Assembly (NCBI GenBank): GCA_024234635.1 | Contig: JACKNX010000038.1 | Location: 1 to 8,830 of the forward strand | Direction of reading: 5' to 3' | DNA: 8,830 nt | DNA from: Pseudomonadales bacterium | Lineage (GTDB): Bacteria > Pseudomonadota > Gammaproteobacteria > Pseudomonadales > Azotimanducaceae | Shown here: positions 1-6,328 of the stretch, piece by piece | How the letters are laid out: the number at the start of each line of letters is the position of its first letter | Position numbering within the stretch: position 1 is the stretch's first letter | Made by a program: the position numbers and the translations under genes | Notes under the pieces: generated by a model | Databases searched by the model: none | Told to the model about the DNA's origin: nothing | Seen by the model: the letters and a program-made list of their open reading frames with translations, nothing else

Positions 1-1
1 C

Positions 2-1678
2 CGCGGCGAAAACTGGAGCAGCGTGCTCCCAAGCACCTCCGGCCTGAACCTCACGGCCCTGGCGTTTGACCCGGCCAGTCCCGACTTGAAGTGGGTGATC
101 GGCACGGACAGCGGGCAGGTTTACACATCCACCAACGGCGGCCAAAGCTGGGGCGCCCCGATCAGCTTTCCCAATGCCAGCTTCATCGGCGGCCTGCTTT
201 TCGCCCCCACCCTGGGCGGCAGCGGACACCATACGCTTTGGGCGCTGACCGGCGACTCCAACAACGGCGCGACAGCGTACGCCTATCGCAGCACCGACGG
301 CGGCGATACGTGGACGGAGGTTCAGGTCAACCCCGGATCGGCCGTCAACGGCGTCACTTACCACGACACGATCCCCGGATTGCTGTGGGCAGGCGTGGAT
401 GGGGGGTATGCCTCCGAAGATGACGGCCTGACGTGGCTTCCCCTTGGCGCCGGCCTCCAAGGAGCGCATGACTTTGCGGTCGTCCCCGGCGCGTCAAGCA
501 AGCAAACGACCACCCTCTTTGCCGCAACGGCGGTCAGCCTGTATCAAAGTTCAGATGGCGGGGCAACCTGGCAGGAAGCGGCAACCGGGCTGGGCGCCAA
601 CCTGCCCGGCACGCTGGCAGTCTCCCCCTTCAACGCCGATGAAGCCTACGCGGCGACGCAGTCGCGCGGGATTCTACATACCGTCGATGGCGGCCGAAGC
701 TGGCGGAATCTGGACATTCCCATGGGCGGCTATCGCATGGGGCTTGCCGCAGACCCCTTCACCAACGGCAAAGTCTATTTCGGCGATGGCGGGTACACAT
801 CCAATCCTGTCGTGCGCGTATCGCTCGACCACGGCAAGCACTTCACCGAATACCCGCTTGTATTACCCATTGCCTACACCGGACAGGAAGCCAAAATCCT
901 GGCGCTGGAGCCGGACCCTGAAACCCCATCTCACTTGCTGGCTGGCGTATGCGTAAAACCGGCGCTGTGGTGGCAGCCCGGCCCCGGGCTGATCTATGCC
1001 AGCAACAATGGCGGCCAGAGCTGGTCTCAACGGTCAACGCCGGCAGGGACCCAGTGCATCACTTTCCTGACCTTTGACCCAAATGACGCGGCCATCGCCT
1101 ATGCCGGAACCGATTCGGGCCTCCTGCGCAGCGTGGATGGCGGTGCAACCTGGCTCGCCCTGCCCACCGCTCCCGATGTGGAACGTGTCGGCCCAATCGC
1201 CGTCGACCCGCGTGATTCCACTTCGATTTTCCTCTTCGGCGGGCCGAATTTTGGGCCCGGGGATCACAATCCCAATGCCGGTGTCTTTGTGTCGCATGAC
1301 AACGGTGCCACCTGGTCCCTCATGAGTGGGGTCGGTTACCCGGTCTGGGCGTTGAAATTCGTCCGTGTGGGCATGGACTATTGGCTCTATGCGGCGACCA
1401 TGGACGGCCTGCGCTACCTGAAATCCATCCCGGCGGATCTATCCACCGCATGGGAATACGGCAGCGGGATTGCCTCAGTTGCCACGATTGACGCATTCGA
1501 TGCCGGCGTGGAGAGCGGCCGGGTTGTCTACTACATTGGCACATCCGGCGGAGCGCTGAATGCCGCTGGTGACCAGACGTCTCAATCCGCTGCTTCCGCT
1601 GCGCAAAACATGGCGGGCGGGGTCTACCGCAGCATGGCCAGATCGTACCTGTTGTTTCAGCCGCTGATCGCTCGATAG
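2..1678 (+). CDS. Asp-box (BNR/sortilin-type) beta-propeller repeat protein, C-terminal part (5' end outside window)
   Basis: The reading frame is open from the window edge, where it already encodes a repeat (RGENWS), so the true start lies upstream and the GTG at 23 should not be taken as the start. At least nine Asp-box-like motifs (S.D.G.TW) follow: STNGGQSW (about 128), STDGGDTW (290), SEDDGLTW (412), SSDGGATW (548), TVDGGRSW (680), SLDHGKHF (821), SNNGGQSW (1001), SVDGGATW (1130) and SHDNGATW (1292). Between them are segments such as LAFDPASPD, LAVSPFNAD and LTFDPNDAA, typical of WD40/BNR propellers of the photosynthesis-stability-factor or sortilin type. Such proteins are usually secreted and bind or hydrolyse glycans or act as scaffolds. 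No catalytic residues can be assigned, so enzyme activity is not claimed. The last residues, SYLLFQPLIAR, resemble a tail seen on other Chloroflexi exported proteins (from memory). Family call firm, function unknown. Confidence 0.85.
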   Translation, partial: RGENWSSVLPSTSGLNLTALAFDPASPDLKWVIGTDSGQVYTSTNGGQSWGAPISFPNASFIGGLLFAPTLGGSGHHTLWALTGDSNNGATAYAYRSTDGGDTWTEVQVNPGSAVNGVTYHDTIPGLLWAGVDGGYASEDDGLTWLPLGAGLQGAHDFAVVPGASSKQTTTLFAATAVSLYQSSDGGATWQEAATGLGANLPGTLAVSPFNADEAYAATQSRGILHTVDGGRSWRNLDIPMGGYRMGLAADPFTNGKVYFGDGGYTSNPVVRVSLDHGKHFTEYPLVLPIAYTGQEAKILALEPDPETPSHLLAGVCVKPALWWQPGPGLIYASNNGGQSWSQRSTPAGTQCITFLTFDPNDAAIAYAGTDSGLLRSVDGGATWLALPTAPDVERVGPIAVDPRDSTSIFLFGGPNFGPGDHNPNAGVFVSHDNGATWSLMSGVGYPVWALKFVRVGMDYWLYAATMDGLRYLKSIPADLSTAWEYGSGIASVATIDAFDAGVESGRVVYYIGTSGGALNAAGDQTSQSAASAAQNMAGGVYRSMARSYLLFQPLIAR

Positions 1679-1679
1679 G

Positions 1680-1808
1680 AGATTTGGTCTGCTCAACCCG
1701 CCGGGCGAGTTTCTCGGCACCATCCGCAACCGGGAAGCCATCGGCAGGACAGCCGATGAACTGGCGGCGATCTGGAACGACTCGCATCCCGGCGAGCAGA
1801 TTCTGACT
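1680..1808 (+). pseudogene. coding-like remnant, C-terminal peptide ending in TGA
   Basis: Directly after the upstream gene's stop, a different frame reads LLNPPGEFLGTIRNREA and then IGRTADELAAIWNDSHPG, ending EQILT and TGA at 1806-1808. Its codons have the strong G/C third-position bias of the real genes. There is no ATG or GTG start. A Shine-Dalgarno-like AGGAGA (1677-1682) lies six bases before an in-frame CTG at 1689, which is an unlikely start. It may be the tail of a gene truncated by a rearrangement, or chance. I do not recognise the peptide. Confidence 0.25.
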
Positions 1809-1874
1809 TGATGCGACAGGCTCACACTGGCGGGTGTAGACCCTGACCCTGCCCCACCGCCCGCATGTCCCTGC

Positions 1875-1917
1875 GCAATGCAAAGCCCCGGCCACTTTGG
1901 CCGGGGCTTTGCATTGC
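1875..1917. terminator. perfect 19-bp hairpin, probable (bidirectional) transcription terminator
   Basis: GCAATGCAAAGCCCCGGCC (1875-1893) pairs without mismatch with its reverse complement at 1899-1917 around a five-base loop ACTTT. The core, AAAGCCCCGGCC/GGCCGGGGCTTT, has the usual intrinsic-terminator form with an A run on one arm and a T run on the other, and it would work on either strand. The seven extra base pairs outside the core (GCAATGC) are unusual, and no U tract follows the stem. It most likely ends transcription from the repeat-protein gene, which stops about 200 bases upstream. A dispersed REP-like element is the alternative. Confidence 0.65.
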
Positions 1918-1971
1918 CTGCTTCTGGCTGCCTTCCAGTAGGTTGCAGGGGCAGGCGCCACCTACCCCAAA

Positions 1972-2055
1972 ATGTCAGCCATCGTGCTTGGCTCGGCGCT
2001 CTACGCCGCCTGTCATATTGGCTACGGCAGCCAGACAACGTCGAGGGATGAATGA
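1972..2055 (+). pseudogene. short coding-like remnant, possibly of a CPBP/Abi-type membrane protease
   Basis: From the ATG at 1972 the frame reads MSAIVLGSALYAACHIGYGS and ends with TGA at 2055. The stretch with hydrophobic residues followed by a His-Ile-Gly-Tyr-Gly block recalls the second conserved motif of CPBP (CAAX-protease-like) intramembrane proteases. No other motif of that family is visible on either side and there is no Shine-Dalgarno sequence. If real, it is a decayed fragment. The match is short and from memory, so the call is weak. Confidence 0.15.
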
Positions 2056-2122
2056 TGGGTAGGGTGGTGGCAGCCCGACCTTCGTTCCAAGCTCAGAGAC
2101 TATGTGAAGCCCTCCATGGTCA

Positions 2123-2172
2123 TCCTGATCTTTTCTTGATGCGAATCTCACGTACCTTGATGCATTCTTGCC
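2123..2172 (+). promoter_or_regulatory. phased direct-repeat operator upstream of kdpDE (putative KdpE site)
   Basis: TGAT-like half-sites begin at 2126 (TGAT), 2137 (TGAT), 2158 (TGAT) and 2169 (TGCC), giving offsets 0, 11, 32 and 43. That is one turn, a two-turn gap and another turn. The segment TGATCTTTTCTTGAT (2126-2140) matches the kimA-side segment at 6043-6057 in 14 of 15 bases. A TCTC at +20 and ACCTTGA at +28 are also shared. OmpR/PhoB-family regulators bind 11-bp-spaced direct repeats as tandem dimers, so KdpE autoregulation is the natural reading. The assignment to KdpE is inferred. Confidence 0.6.
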
Positions 2173-2184
2173 CCTGGCCTGGTG

Positions 2185-2190
2185 CATGCT
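2185..2190 (+). promoter_or_regulatory. possible -10 element for the kdpDE transcript
   Basis: CATGCT lies 59 bases after the first half-site of the upstream operator, almost exactly where TATGCT lies relative to the kimA-side operator (+58). There is no good -35 hexamer. The operator half-sites at 2158 and 2169 would overlap the -35 position, as in regulator-dependent promoters of the PhoB type. Transcription would start near 2197, giving a long leader of about 370 bases before kdpD, or about 127 bases before the small ORF at 2324. Confidence 0.35.
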
Positions 2191-2323
2191 CTGGATAGCT
2201 TGTGGACTTGTCACGATGCGCCAGGCTCTGCACCGAGCGCGTTCTCCGTCCAGATGACAATCATGAATGGGGTGCGCTCATACCGGCGGCCGGCGCCAAG
2301 GTCAGCTAGGAAGTGAGCGGAGC

Positions 2324-2512
2324 ATGGTCAACATTGAGGAATTCGTCCGGCTACTCAATCGGGTTATCGACCGCCTGGGTCTCGTCGGCAGGCACGCTCA
2401 GCGCAGACCACACGACCCCGATTCTGTACTCTGGCTCATGGAACAAGAGCGGAAGGCAGTGGTCTATCCCTGCACGCAGCCACCGGATATTGAGTGTGGC
2501 GATCCACGTTAG
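2324..2512 (+). CDS. doubtful 62-residue hypothetical protein
   Basis: ATG at 2324 is preceded by AGGAAG (2308-2313) at ten bases. The product begins MVNIEEFVRLLNRVIDRLG, which could form an amphipathic helix, and continues with a charged, proline-containing tail ending in ECGDPR. Third-position GC is only moderate and a second frame (from 2313) is open over the same stretch, so coding is uncertain. It lies between the putative KdpE-controlled promoter and kdpD. It is therefore either a small first gene of that operon or part of a long untranslated leader. I recognise no family. Confidence 0.25.
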   Translation: MVNIEEFVRLLNRVIDRLGLVGRHAQRRPHDPDSVLWLMEQERKAVVYPCTQPPDIECGDPR

Positions 2513-2539
2513 GTTTGGCCCTACGTGAACAACAAGGAA

Positions 2540-2567
2540 GTGACGCTGGCCCTTGATGCGCTACAAT
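2540..2567 (+). promoter_or_regulatory. possible promoter directly at the kdpD start
   Basis: GTGACG (2540-2545, four of six matches to the -35 consensus) and TACAAT (2562-2567, five of six to the -10 consensus) are 16 bases apart. Transcription would begin around 2573-2575, on or next to the in-frame ATG at 2575. That would give a leaderless kdpD message, which fits the lack of a well-placed Shine-Dalgarno sequence. Promoter matches of this quality occur by chance, so this is a suggestion. Confidence 0.3.
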
Positions 2568-5271
2568 GGATGGTATGCGTTCACATCACCCATTGCACGG
2601 CTCACAATCCACTCCTGCGCGGCAACGAGAGCCGCAGCAGCCGCCCGGCCGATTGAAAATCTTCCTCGGCATGGCGCCTGGCGTTGGCAAGACCTCCGCC
2701 ATGCTGCAAGCAGCGCGCAAAGAGCAGGCCGAAGGCGTCGACATCGTCGTGGGCTGTGTGAACACGCACGGTAGTCCCGACACAAATCTGCTACTGGTGG
2801 GGCTGGAACAACTCGCCGGGCGCAATGGCAGGCTCGCCGTTGATGCCCTCGACGCCATGAACCTGGATGCCGCTTTGGCCCGTGCGCCTCGAATCCTGCT
2901 CGTTGACGATCTTGCCCAGAGCAATGCCGCCGGCGCACGCCATGTCAAGCGCTATCAGGATGTACTGGAACTGCTGGACGCCGGCATCGATATCTACACC
3001 ACGGTCAACGTCCAGCATTTCGAGAGTCGCGCCGACGCCGTTCGCCAGATCACAGGGATTGAGGTCACGCAGAGGATACCGGATTCGCTGCTTGACCTGG
3101 CAGACGAGATCGAACTCATCGATCTGACGCCTGCGGCACTGCGCAAGCGTCTGGCAGAGGGAAAAGTTCACGCACCTGAAGGCGCCGAGGTGGCGGGCAA
3201 CACCTTCTTCCGCATCGGCAACTTGATGGCGCTGCGCGAGATGGCGCTGCGCCTGACGGCCGAGCACGTAGACCACCAGCTTCAGGATTACATGGAAGTC
3301 AAGCGTATCGCCGGCCCGTGGAAATCGGGAGAGCGCCTGATGGTGGCAGTTAGCCCCAGCCCATTTTCCGAAGAGGTGATTCGCTGGACACGCCGCATGG
3401 CCTACAACCTGGAAGCGCCGTGGTTTGCCGCGTCTATCGAGACGTCGACCAGGCTCACGGCTGCGCAGCGTGAGATGCTGACAAAGAATCTGGAACTTGT
3501 GCGCACGCTCGGCGGCGAAGTTGTCACGGCAGCGGGTGAAGATATCGTCGCCGGCCTGTTGCGTCTTGCCCAACAACGAAACGCCACACAGATCATTGTG
3601 GGCCGTCCGCTGCATACGCGGCTTCGAGACTGGCTGCACGGCGGATCGCTGGTCGAACGACTCATCCAGGCCGGTGGCACGACCGACATCTATGTTGTCT
3701 CAGGGCAAAAGGAAGCTACAACTCGTGCGCCTCGCCCTCCCTTCGCAATCACCCAGTCACACTCGACCTGGCAAGACTATGGGTGGGCGTTTGTCATCGT
3801 AACCTGCGTGACTGCGCTCTTGCTGGCGGCCGACCTGACCGTACCCTGGATCACGTACCAGGCAGTCGGGTTGATTAGCCTGCTGGCCGTCCTGCTGATC
3901 GCCGTTTATTTGGGGCGTGGCCCCGCGCTGCTGGCAGCGTCCGCCAGCGCCGTCTCATGGAACTATCTGTTCATGCACCCCCGCTTCACCTTCGCGATTG
4001 CGGCGCTGGAGGATATCATCCTCTTTCTGCTTTACTTTGCCATTGCGCTCTTTGCAGGAACGCTCACCGCACGCCTGCGCACACGCGAACGGCAGGCGCA
4101 ACACAATGCCGATCGCACGACGGCGCTATACACGCTGGCACACGAGACCGCCACAGCCGTCAATATGGATGACGTGCTGCGAACTGCGGTCGAGCAGATC
4201 GGCCGCGTCTTTGACGCCGATGTAGCCATCATGCTGACGCACGCAGGCAAGCTAGCCAAGAACGTGCATCCGTCCAGCACGCTCACTGTTGGCGACAGGG
4301 ATACGGGTGTGGCAACCTGGACTTTTGAAAACAATCGGCCCGCCGGCCGGCACACTGCAACGCTGCCACAAGCTTCGGCGCAATTTCGTCCGCTTTCTAC
4401 GCCAGGCCGCACCGTTGGCGTGCTAGGCGTCCGCACGCGACAGCCTGGCCGTCTATCCTTTGACCAGGAAGTGCTGTTGGAGACCTTTACCAGCCAGGTT
4501 GCACTGGTCATCGAGCGCGAACTGCTCGATGAGGCGGCCGAACAGGCGGTCATGTTGCGCGAATCCGAGCGCCTCTACACGACGCTGCTCAATTCCATCT
4601 CGCACGAATTGCGCACACCCATCGCCACCATCGCCGGCGCCGCCAGCAGTATGCTCGACCCGAATACAGCGCTGAACTCGACCTCACGCACGGAATTGGC
4701 GGTCGAAATAGAGTCGGCTGCCGAACGGCTCAATCGTCTGGTCGAAAACCTGCTCGACATGTCGCGACTGGATGCCGGCCGCCTGCAACTCAAGGTGGAG
4801 TGGTGTGACATCAGCGATGTGGCCGGCGTTGCGTTGCGTCGCCTCCAGGGCGAAATCGCCGGCCGGCCGCTCACGGTTGTGATTGAACCGGCGATACCGC
4901 TCGTCAAGATGGATTTCGTCCTCATGGAGCAAGTGCTGGTCAACCTGCTCGACAACGCCTGCTCCTATACGCCGGCCGATTCCGCACTGGACATCACGGC
5001 CGCAGCGGAAGGAGAGTGGGTGCGGCTGGACATTTCAGATCGCGGACCGGGCATTCCGGCTCATGCTCTCGAGCGTATCTTTGAAAAGTTCTACCGCGTG
5101 CCTGGGACGGCTGCCGGCGGCACCGGCCTCGGCCTCTCCATCTGCCGCGGTCTGGTCGAGGCGCACGGCGGGACGTTGACGGTGCAGCCACGCGCCGGCG
5201 GTGGGACGACCTTCTCGATCCGCCTGCCTGTGAGTTCGCCGCCACCGCCCGTCAAGGAGGCGACCCTGTGA
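2566..5271 (+). CDS. kdpD: KdpD, potassium/osmotic sensor histidine kinase
   Basis: This is a full-length KdpD (901 residues; E. coli KdpD is 894), a membrane sensor kinase that phosphorylates KdpE when potassium is scarce. The cytoplasmic KdpD domain (about 29-237) has Walker A GMAPGVGKT (35-43), a Walker B-like LLVDDLAQSN (111-120) and the family block TTVNVQHFES. A universal-stress-protein domain follows (about 256-380), then four membrane spans of the DUF4118 type (about 403-500) and a GAF-like region (about 520-655). The kinase core has the H box SHELRTP with phospho-acceptor His680, the N box (Asn793, Asn797), DISDRGPGIP (822-831) and GGTGLGLS (from 851). All catalytic motifs are intact. 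The frame is closed by TGA at 2554, so the start is ATG 2566 or ATG 2575. Neither has a good ribosome-binding site (AAGGAAG at 2534-2540 is too far). It overlaps kdpE by GTGA. The usual partner genes kdpFABC are absent here, and a KimA-type transporter follows instead. Confidence 0.97.
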   Translation: MDGMRSHHPLHGSQSTPARQREPQQPPGRLKIFLGMAPGVGKTSAMLQAARKEQAEGVDIVVGCVNTHGSPDTNLLLVGLEQLAGRNGRLAVDALDAMNLDAALARAPRILLVDDLAQSNAAGARHVKRYQDVLELLDAGIDIYTTVNVQHFESRADAVRQITGIEVTQRIPDSLLDLADEIELIDLTPAALRKRLAEGKVHAPEGAEVAGNTFFRIGNLMALREMALRLTAEHVDHQLQDYMEVKRIAGPWKSGERLMVAVSPSPFSEEVIRWTRRMAYNLEAPWFAASIETSTRLTAAQREMLTKNLELVRTLGGEVVTAAGEDIVAGLLRLAQQRNATQIIVGRPLHTRLRDWLHGGSLVERLIQAGGTTDIYVVSGQKEATTRAPRPPFAITQSHSTWQDYGWAFVIVTCVTALLLAADLTVPWITYQAVGLISLLAVLLIAVYLGRGPALLAASASAVSWNYLFMHPRFTFAIAALEDIILFLLYFAIALFAGTLTARLRTRERQAQHNADRTTALYTLAHETATAVNMDDVLRTAVEQIGRVFDADVAIMLTHAGKLAKNVHPSSTLTVGDRDTGVATWTFENNRPAGRHTATLPQASAQFRPLSTPGRTVGVLGVRTRQPGRLSFDQEVLLETFTSQVALVIERELLDEAAEQAVMLRESERLYTTLLNSISHELRTPIATIAGAASSMLDPNTALNSTSRTELAVEIESAAERLNRLVENLLDMSRLDAGRLQLKVEWCDISDVAGVALRRLQGEIAGRPLTVVIEPAIPLVKMDFVLMEQVLVNLLDNACSYTPADSALDITAAAEGEWVRLDISDRGPGIPAHALERIFEKFYRVPGTAAGGTGLGLSICRGLVEAHGGTLTVQPRAGGGTTFSIRLPVSSPPPPVKEATL

Positions 5272-5954
5272 CCGAAGGCCCGCACATCCTGATTGTAGAT
5301 GACGAAATCCAGATTCGGCGCTTTCTGCGCATCAGCCTGGAAGCTAACGACTACCGTGTCTTTGAGGCGGACAGCGGCGACAACGCGCTGGCCCAGGCGG
5401 TGCTGCATCGCCCGGATGTCATCATTCTTGACATGAATCTGCCGGATATGTCGGGGGTCGAAGTGCTGCGCCGGCTGCGCGAGTGGACAACGACGCCGGT
5501 TGTCATGCTTTCGGTGCGCGCCGCCGACCTGGACAAGGTGAGCGCGCTCGACGCCGGCGCCGACGATTACTTGACCAAACCCTTCAGCACCGTCGAACTG
5601 CTGGCGCGGCTACGCGTCGCTCTGCGTCACATGACCCCGCAAACGCCGGAGCCGGTGCTCACCTTTGGCGACGTCCAGATTGACCTGGCGCGCCGGCTCG
5701 TCACGCGGGGCGGTGAAGCCGTCAAGCTCACCCCAACCGAATATGCGTTACTGCGGCTGCTGGCCCAGCATCCCGGCAGGGTGCTCACCCATCGCCAGAT
5801 TCTGAGTGAGGTGTGGGGGCCGCAATACGTCGATGAGCTTCACTATCTGCGCGTCTACTTCGGCCAACTGCGCCAGAAGCTTGAGTCCAACCCGGCGCTA
5901 CCCAAGCTGATTGTCACTGAACCTGGCGTCGGCTATCGCCTCATCGCCGACTGA
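5268..5954 (+). CDS. kdpE: KdpE, OmpR/PhoB-family response regulator
   Basis: This is a 228-residue transcription regulator, phosphorylated by KdpD. The receiver domain (about 5-120) has the acidic pair Asp11/Asp12, phospho-acceptor Asp55 (ILDMNLPD), switch Ser82 and the conserved Lys104 in LTKPF. A winged-helix DNA-binding domain (about 131-226) follows, with LTPTEYALLRLLAQHPGRVL, VWGPQY, LRVYFGQLRQKLE and the final GVGYRL, all characteristic of the KdpE branch. The GTG start at 5268 overlaps the kdpD stop (GTGA) and has an excellent Shine-Dalgarno AAGGAGG (5254-5260) seven bases upstream, so the two proteins are translationally coupled. Its probable DNA targets are the two matching direct-repeat arrays at 2126 and 6043. 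The target assignment is inferred; the family call is firm. Confidence 0.96.
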   Translation: MTEGPHILIVDDEIQIRRFLRISLEANDYRVFEADSGDNALAQAVLHRPDVIILDMNLPDMSGVEVLRRLREWTTTPVVMLSVRAADLDKVSALDAGADDYLTKPFSTVELLARLRVALRHMTPQTPEPVLTFGDVQIDLARRLVTRGGEAVKLTPTEYALLRLLAQHPGRVLTHRQILSEVWGPQYVDELHYLRVYFGQLRQKLESNPALPKLIVTEPGVGYRLIAD

Positions 5955-6010
5955 ATCCTGGCACCCCGCACCAGTACACAATGCTACGCGCCTGCGCTGC
6001 GGCATGCCCG

Positions 6011-6029
6011 GCAGGCTCAATGTGCCTGC
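6011..6029 (+). other. small inverted repeat after kdpE
   Basis: GCAGGC (6011-6016) pairs with GCCTGC (6024-6029) around a seven-base loop. It lies about 57 bases after the kdpE stop and just before the operator array. It could be a weak terminator separating kdpDE from the next transcript, but there is no T run, so this is only a possibility. Confidence 0.2.
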
Positions 6030-6039
6030 ACCCAAATCC

Positions 6040-6089
6040 TCTTGATATTTTCTTGATCTTCCTCTCTCAAACCTTGACCCTGCCCTGAT
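6040..6089 (+). promoter_or_regulatory. phased direct-repeat operator upstream of the kimA unit (putative KdpE site)
   Basis: TCTTGAT occurs at 6040-6046 and 6051-6057. The TGAT-like half-sites begin at 6043 (TGAT), 6054 (TGAT), 6075 (TGAC) and 6086 (TGAT), so the offsets 0, 11, 32 and 43 are identical to those of the array upstream of kdpD. Eleven-base direct repeats are the hallmark of OmpR/PhoB-family binding. The downstream pair falls over the expected -35 position, which suits activation by contact with RNA polymerase. KdpE, encoded just upstream, is the obvious candidate regulator; binding itself is inferred. Confidence 0.65.
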
Positions 6090-6100
6090 TCCGTTTCCGC

Positions 6101-6106
6101 TATGCT
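6101..6106 (+). promoter_or_regulatory. probable -10 element of the kimA transcript
   Basis: TATGCT matches the -10 consensus at four of six positions. The only -35-like hexamer, TTGACC (6074-6079), is 21 bases away, too far for unaided recognition and inside the operator array. This suits an activator-dependent promoter. A start near 6113 would give a leader of about 42 bases before the ATG at 6155, too short for a c-di-AMP (ydaO-type) riboswitch such as the one that controls kimA in Bacillus. Confidence 0.45.
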
Positions 6107-6154
6107 GTAGACGTCGGACCTGCTTTGTCCGGCGCCATATTCAGAGGCTACACC

Positions 6155-6328
6155 ATGTTAGTCAGCCAGCCGGTCGGGCTAGCCATCGCCATTGTTGCGA
6201 TAGCACTGTTCGCCATCGTCCTTTGGGACGAGATTCGCATCGAAGTCAGCCACCGCCCCCCACGCACCCCTCTGGGCGAGTTGAAGTCAGAACCTCACCC
6301 TGTGTCAAGCAGAAAGGTATTCCGTTGA
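6155..6328 (+). CDS. 57-residue single-span membrane protein, coupled to kimA
   Basis: ATG at 6155 has AGAGG (6143-6147) seven bases upstream. It is preferred over an in-frame TTG at 6125, which lies upstream of that ribosome-binding site and close behind the -10 element. The product starts MLVSQPVGLAIAIVAIALFA. It has one hydrophobic span (about residues 7-23), then WDEIRIEV and a polar, proline- and arginine-rich tail of about 30 residues, probably cytoplasmic by the positive-inside rule. Its TGA stop (6326-6328) overlaps the TTG start of the transporter (TTGA), so the two are translated together. It is the first gene of the transporter unit, the position KdpF holds in kdpFABC operons, but it is about twice as long as KdpF and I see no sequence match. 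A small accessory or stabilising subunit for KimA is a reasonable guess. The gene is well supported; the function is not known. Confidence 0.7.
   Translation: MLVSQPVGLAIAIVAIALFAIVLWDEIRIEVSHRPPRTPLGELKSEPHPVSSRKVFR

Noticed and set aside
1938..1965. GTAGGT/ACCTAC inverted repeat
   Set aside because: Six base pairs with a 16-base loop is within chance expectation, and no flanking duplication marks it as a mobile-element end.
1320..2038. Long minus-strand open frames (213 and 187 codons) across the end of the repeat-protein gene
   Set aside because: They are arginine- and proline-rich antisense readings of GC-rich coding DNA, lack ribosome-binding sites and run through the hairpin.
2791..3639. 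282-codon minus-strand open frame inside kdpD
   Set aside because: It is fully antisense to an intact kdpD with conserved motifs; its composition is that of a shadow frame.
6074..6106. TTGACC and TATGCT as an ordinary sigma-70 promoter
   Set aside because: The spacer is 21 bases, too long for unassisted recognition; TTGACC is better explained as one half-site of the operator array.
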